A stretch of 16,157 nucleotides of DNA from assembly GCA_902496275.1 (NCBI GenBank), contig CABVAC010000045.1, positions 1 through 16,157 on the forward strand, given 5' to 3'. Every line of letters starts with the position of its first letter. Within the stretch, counting starts at the first letter, position 1. Source of the DNA: an uncultured Collinsella sp. Its GTDB lineage: Bacteria; Actinomycetota; Coriobacteriia; Coriobacteriales; Coriobacteriaceae. The translations under genes were made by a program, and so were the position numbers. Below the pieces are notes generated by a model. It did no database searches. It worked only from the letters and a program-made list of their open reading frames with translations, and had not been told where the DNA came from. Positions 14,314-16,157 of this stretch are shown here, in pieces.

Positions 14314-15897
14314 ATGGGAAAGAAACTCGATAAGAAGGCCAAGGCCGCCGTGGCAAAGGCTGCCAAGGGCGTCAAGGCTGCTAAAGTCGACAAGGCCGTC
14401 AAAAAGTTCCGCAAACTCGAGGGCAAGCTGTGGACTCGCGAGTACCTGCTCAAGATTGCCGAGTTCGATGGAGCGACGATTGCTCCTGCCAACGGCGCTG
14501 CCGCCCGTGCCGACGCCATGGGCACGCTTGCCGGCGAACATCACAAGCTACTGACCAGCGAGAAGTCCGTTGAGCTCGTACGCTCGTTAGCGCGCGAGAC
14601 GGTTGCAGGCGGACACGTAGACGACCCGCAGCTGCTCGACGAGATCCGCGTGCTCGGCCGCGATCAACGCGAGGCAAGCGTTATTCCTACCGAGGAGGCC
14701 GAGGCCTGGACCAGGCTCACCTGCGAGGCCGACGCCGTGTGGCACAAGGCCAAGACGGCCAACGACTGGGCGAGTTTTGAGCCCTATGTGGATAAAATCG
14801 TCGCCCAACTTAAGCATCAGGCCGAACTCATGGACCCCAAGCGCGACCCATACGACGTTTGGCTCGACCAGTACGAGCGCGGCCTTTCCGCCAAGAGCTT
14901 CGATGCGTTTTGCGATGAGGTCAAGGCGACGGTCGTGCCGCTCGTGCACGCCATCGGCGAGCGCGGCCAGCAGCCCGCTGCCGACTTTTTGCACGCCCGC
15001 GTGCCCGAGGCCGCCCAGCGCGCCATGAGCTTCGACCTTATGAAGCTCGTCGGCCTGAACCTGGACGACACCACGCTTGCCTTTACCGAGCACCCGTTTA
15101 GCGAGGGCTTTGCCGTGGGTGACGCGCGCATCGCGACACACATCTACGAGGACGATTGCACCTCCAACGTCTACAGCATCATCCACGAGGCGGGACACGC
15201 CATGTACGAGCTGGGCGTCAATCCTGCCTATGCGCGCACCTGTCTTGAGGGTGGCACCTCCATGGGCATCCACGAGAGCCAGAGCCGCTTCTTCGAGAAC
15301 ACCGTGGGTCGCAGCCGCGCCTTTATGGGACCGCTGCTCGAGGTGCTGCGCCGCCACGCACCCGAGGTCTACGGCGACGTCGACGAGGACACGCTCTACC
15401 GCGCCGTGAACATCGCGCAGCCGTCGTTGATCCGCACCGAGGCCGATGAGCTCACCTATCCGCTGCACGTTATGGTGCGCTACGAGATCGAGCGCATGCT
15501 GTTTGCCGGCGAGGCCATGGCCAAGGATATCCCCGCGCTTTGGAATCGCTTTATGGACGAGTACCTGGGCATTCCCGTTCCCGACGACACGCACGGCTGC
15601 CTGCAGGATACGCACTGGAGCGGTGGCTCGTTTGGCTACTTCCCCACCTATGCGCTGGGCAGCGCCTACGACGCCATGCTTGTGCCGGCCATGTGCCGCG
15701 ACGGCGTCGACCTTACCGGTGCCTGCGCGAGCGGCGACCTGGCGCCCGTCCGCGCTTGGCTGGGCGAGCACATTTGGCAGTGGGGCCGCGCCAAGGACGC
15801 GCCGGAGCTCATCAAGGGCGCCTGCGGCATGGCGTTCGATGCCCGCTACTACTGTAGCTACCTGCAGGACAAGTTCACCACGCTGTACCAACTGTAA
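14314..15897 (+). CDS. M32 family metallocarboxypeptidase
   Basis: A 527-aa cytoplasmic zinc carboxypeptidase that removes C-terminal amino acids from peptides (family of thermostable carboxypeptidase 1). Motifs in order: HPF (260-262) of the family's HPF motif, DARIATHIYEDD (270-281), the zinc motif HEAGH (291-295) with catalytic Glu292, GIHESQSRFFEN (318-329) with the third zinc ligand, EADELTYPLHVMVRYEIE (376-393), and LQDTHWSGGSFGYFPTY (430-446). All family landmarks are present, so it should be active. The first 38 residues are an unusual Lys/Ala-rich stretch (several KAAK and KAVK units) before the usual start of the fold near residue 40. The start at 14314 is backed by AAGGA six bases upstream. 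It is divergent from the pheST leader and ends in its own terminator. Confidence 0.96.
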   Translation: MGKKLDKKAKAAVAKAAKGVKAAKVDKAVKKFRKLEGKLWTREYLLKIAEFDGATIAPANGAAARADAMGTLAGEHHKLLTSEKSVELVRSLARETVAGGHVDDPQLLDEIRVLGRDQREASVIPTEEAEAWTRLTCEADAVWHKAKTANDWASFEPYVDKIVAQLKHQAELMDPKRDPYDVWLDQYERGLSAKSFDAFCDEVKATVVPLVHAIGERGQQPAADFLHARVPEAAQRAMSFDLMKLVGLNLDDTTLAFTEHPFSEGFAVGDARIATHIYEDDCTSNVYSIIHEAGHAMYELGVNPAYARTCLEGGTSMGIHESQSRFFENTVGRSRAFMGPLLEVLRRHAPEVYGDVDEDTLYRAVNIAQPSLIRTEADELTYPLHVMVRYEIERMLFAGEAMAKDIPALWNRFMDEYLGIPVPDDTHGCLQDTHWSGGSFGYFPTYALGSAYDAMLVPAMCRDGVDLTGACASGDLAPVRAWLGEHIWQWGRAKDAPELIKGACGMAFDARYYCSYLQDKFTTLYQL

Positions 15898-15919
15898 AGC
15901 TTAGGCGACACGCCAACGC

Positions 15920-15958
15920 AAAGGGGGCGCCGCAGGATCTATCCCGCGGCGCCCCTTT
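15920..15958 (+). terminator. Terminator after the M32 peptidase gene
   Basis: AAAGGGGGCGCCGC (15920-15933) pairs with GCGGCGCCCCTTT (15946-15958) with one bulged G and a 12-base loop. The T-tract is short (TTT then AC), but the stem is very strong. It begins 22 bases after the stop codon. Confidence 0.7.
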
Positions 15959-15982
15959 ACACCCAGTCACCAACCCGACAGT

Positions 15983-15996
15983 TAGGGACGTTCCTA
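15983..15996. repeat. Short near-palindrome
   Basis: TAGGGACGTTCCTA pairs with itself apart from one G-T type mismatch pair, around a central ACGT. It may be a protein-binding site or part of a dispersed palindromic repeat. Only this copy is in the window. Confidence 0.35.
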
Positions 15997-16037
15997 TTGT
16001 GCCGGCAGAGACGATATGAGCAGGACATAAAAACATT

Positions 16038-16135
16038 GAGAGCCCCTGCTGCATGAAAGACCGCGGATTAGGCCGACAATGGTGAGTGTCTAATTCAGCC
16101 GCGGCGGCCACGCCGCATTCATGGAAGGGGCTCCC
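16038..16135 (+). ncRNA. Structured 5' leader, possible riboswitch-like element
   Basis: The 98 bases before the final start codon can fold into a three-way junction. P1: GAGCCCCT (16040-16047) with AGGGGCTC (16126-16133), then CATGAA (16052-16057) with TTCATG (16118-16123). P2: CCGCGG-ATTAG (16061-16071) with CTAAT (16090-16094) and CCGCGG (16099-16104). P3: CGGC (16105-16108) with GCCG (16112-16115). The ribosome site AAGGGG lies inside P1 and would be masked. It matches no riboswitch class that I know. It could instead be a protein-responsive leader or DNA-level repeat. Confidence 0.5.
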
Positions 16136-16157
16136 ATGCTCGATACTACCACCTTCG
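16136..16157 (+). CDS. Start of a truncated gene, product unknown
   Basis: ATG at 16136 opens a frame (MLDTTTF) that runs off the window after seven codons. AAGGGG lies five bases upstream, a good ribosome site, and a structured leader precedes it. Too little is present to name the product. Confidence 0.5.

Noticed and set aside
12927..14333. A 468-aa plus-strand open frame across pheS and its leader
   Set aside because: It runs through the T-box and ends inside the next gene. The composition is that of an antisense shadow.
15875..16111. A 78-aa minus-strand open frame downstream of the peptidase
   Set aside because: It crosses the terminator hairpin and the structured leader, has no ribosome site I can see, and resembles no family.

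Overview
The window is chromosomal DNA from a GC-rich bacterium. The best guess is an intestinal Coriobacteriia actinobacterium, close to Collinsella. The clues are roughly 60% GC coding DNA with GC-rich third positions, Gram-positive-style regulation (a tRNA-Phe T-box in front of pheST), a strict-fermenter type gene set, and an AbiEi/DUF559-like orphan of a kind common in actinobacteria. This placement rests on recall and style, not on a marker gene. There are no rRNA or tRNA genes, no CRISPR array, and no intact mobile element.

Layout. (1) 1-2931: a calcium-type P-type ATPase on the minus strand, followed by a hairpin-rich 3' region with a large inverted repeat and a terminator. Its 5' leader can fold so that the Shine-Dalgarno (SD) sequence is buried. 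(2) 2932-3372: an AT-rich divergent intergenic region. (3) 3373-4898: pyruvate kinase with its own promoter and a very strong terminator. (4) 4899-6329: an intergenic region with a long, partly perfect inverted repeat (a 19-nt perfect core within about 41-nt arms), leading into a 357-aa protein with an AbiEi-like N-terminal part and a DUF559/Vsr-like PD-(D/E)XK C-terminal part. (5) 6326-7174: a predicted zinc-dependent phospholipase C family protein, convergent with the previous gene and sharing a CTAG stop overlap. (6) 7255-10109: a complete ECF metal transporter operon, cbiMN-cbiQ-cbiO, on the minus strand. It is preceded by a good promoter and a 28-bp NikR-like operator, so nickel is the likely substrate. 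(7) 10218-14180: pheS-pheT on the minus strand under a transcription-terminating T-box with a UUC specifier. (8) 14314-15958: an M32 metallocarboxypeptidase with a Lys/Ala-rich N-terminal extension, and its terminator. (9) 15960-16157: a leader that can fold into a three-way junction burying the SD of a gene that starts 22 bases before the window ends.

The genes do not form one pathway. They are mainly housekeeping: glycolysis, Phe-tRNA charging, peptide turnover and ion transport. The material least explained by known genes is intergenic: the paired inverted repeat in front of the AbiEi-like orphan, the riboswitch-like leader at the right edge, the SD-burying leader of the ATPase, and the NikR-like control of the metal transporter.
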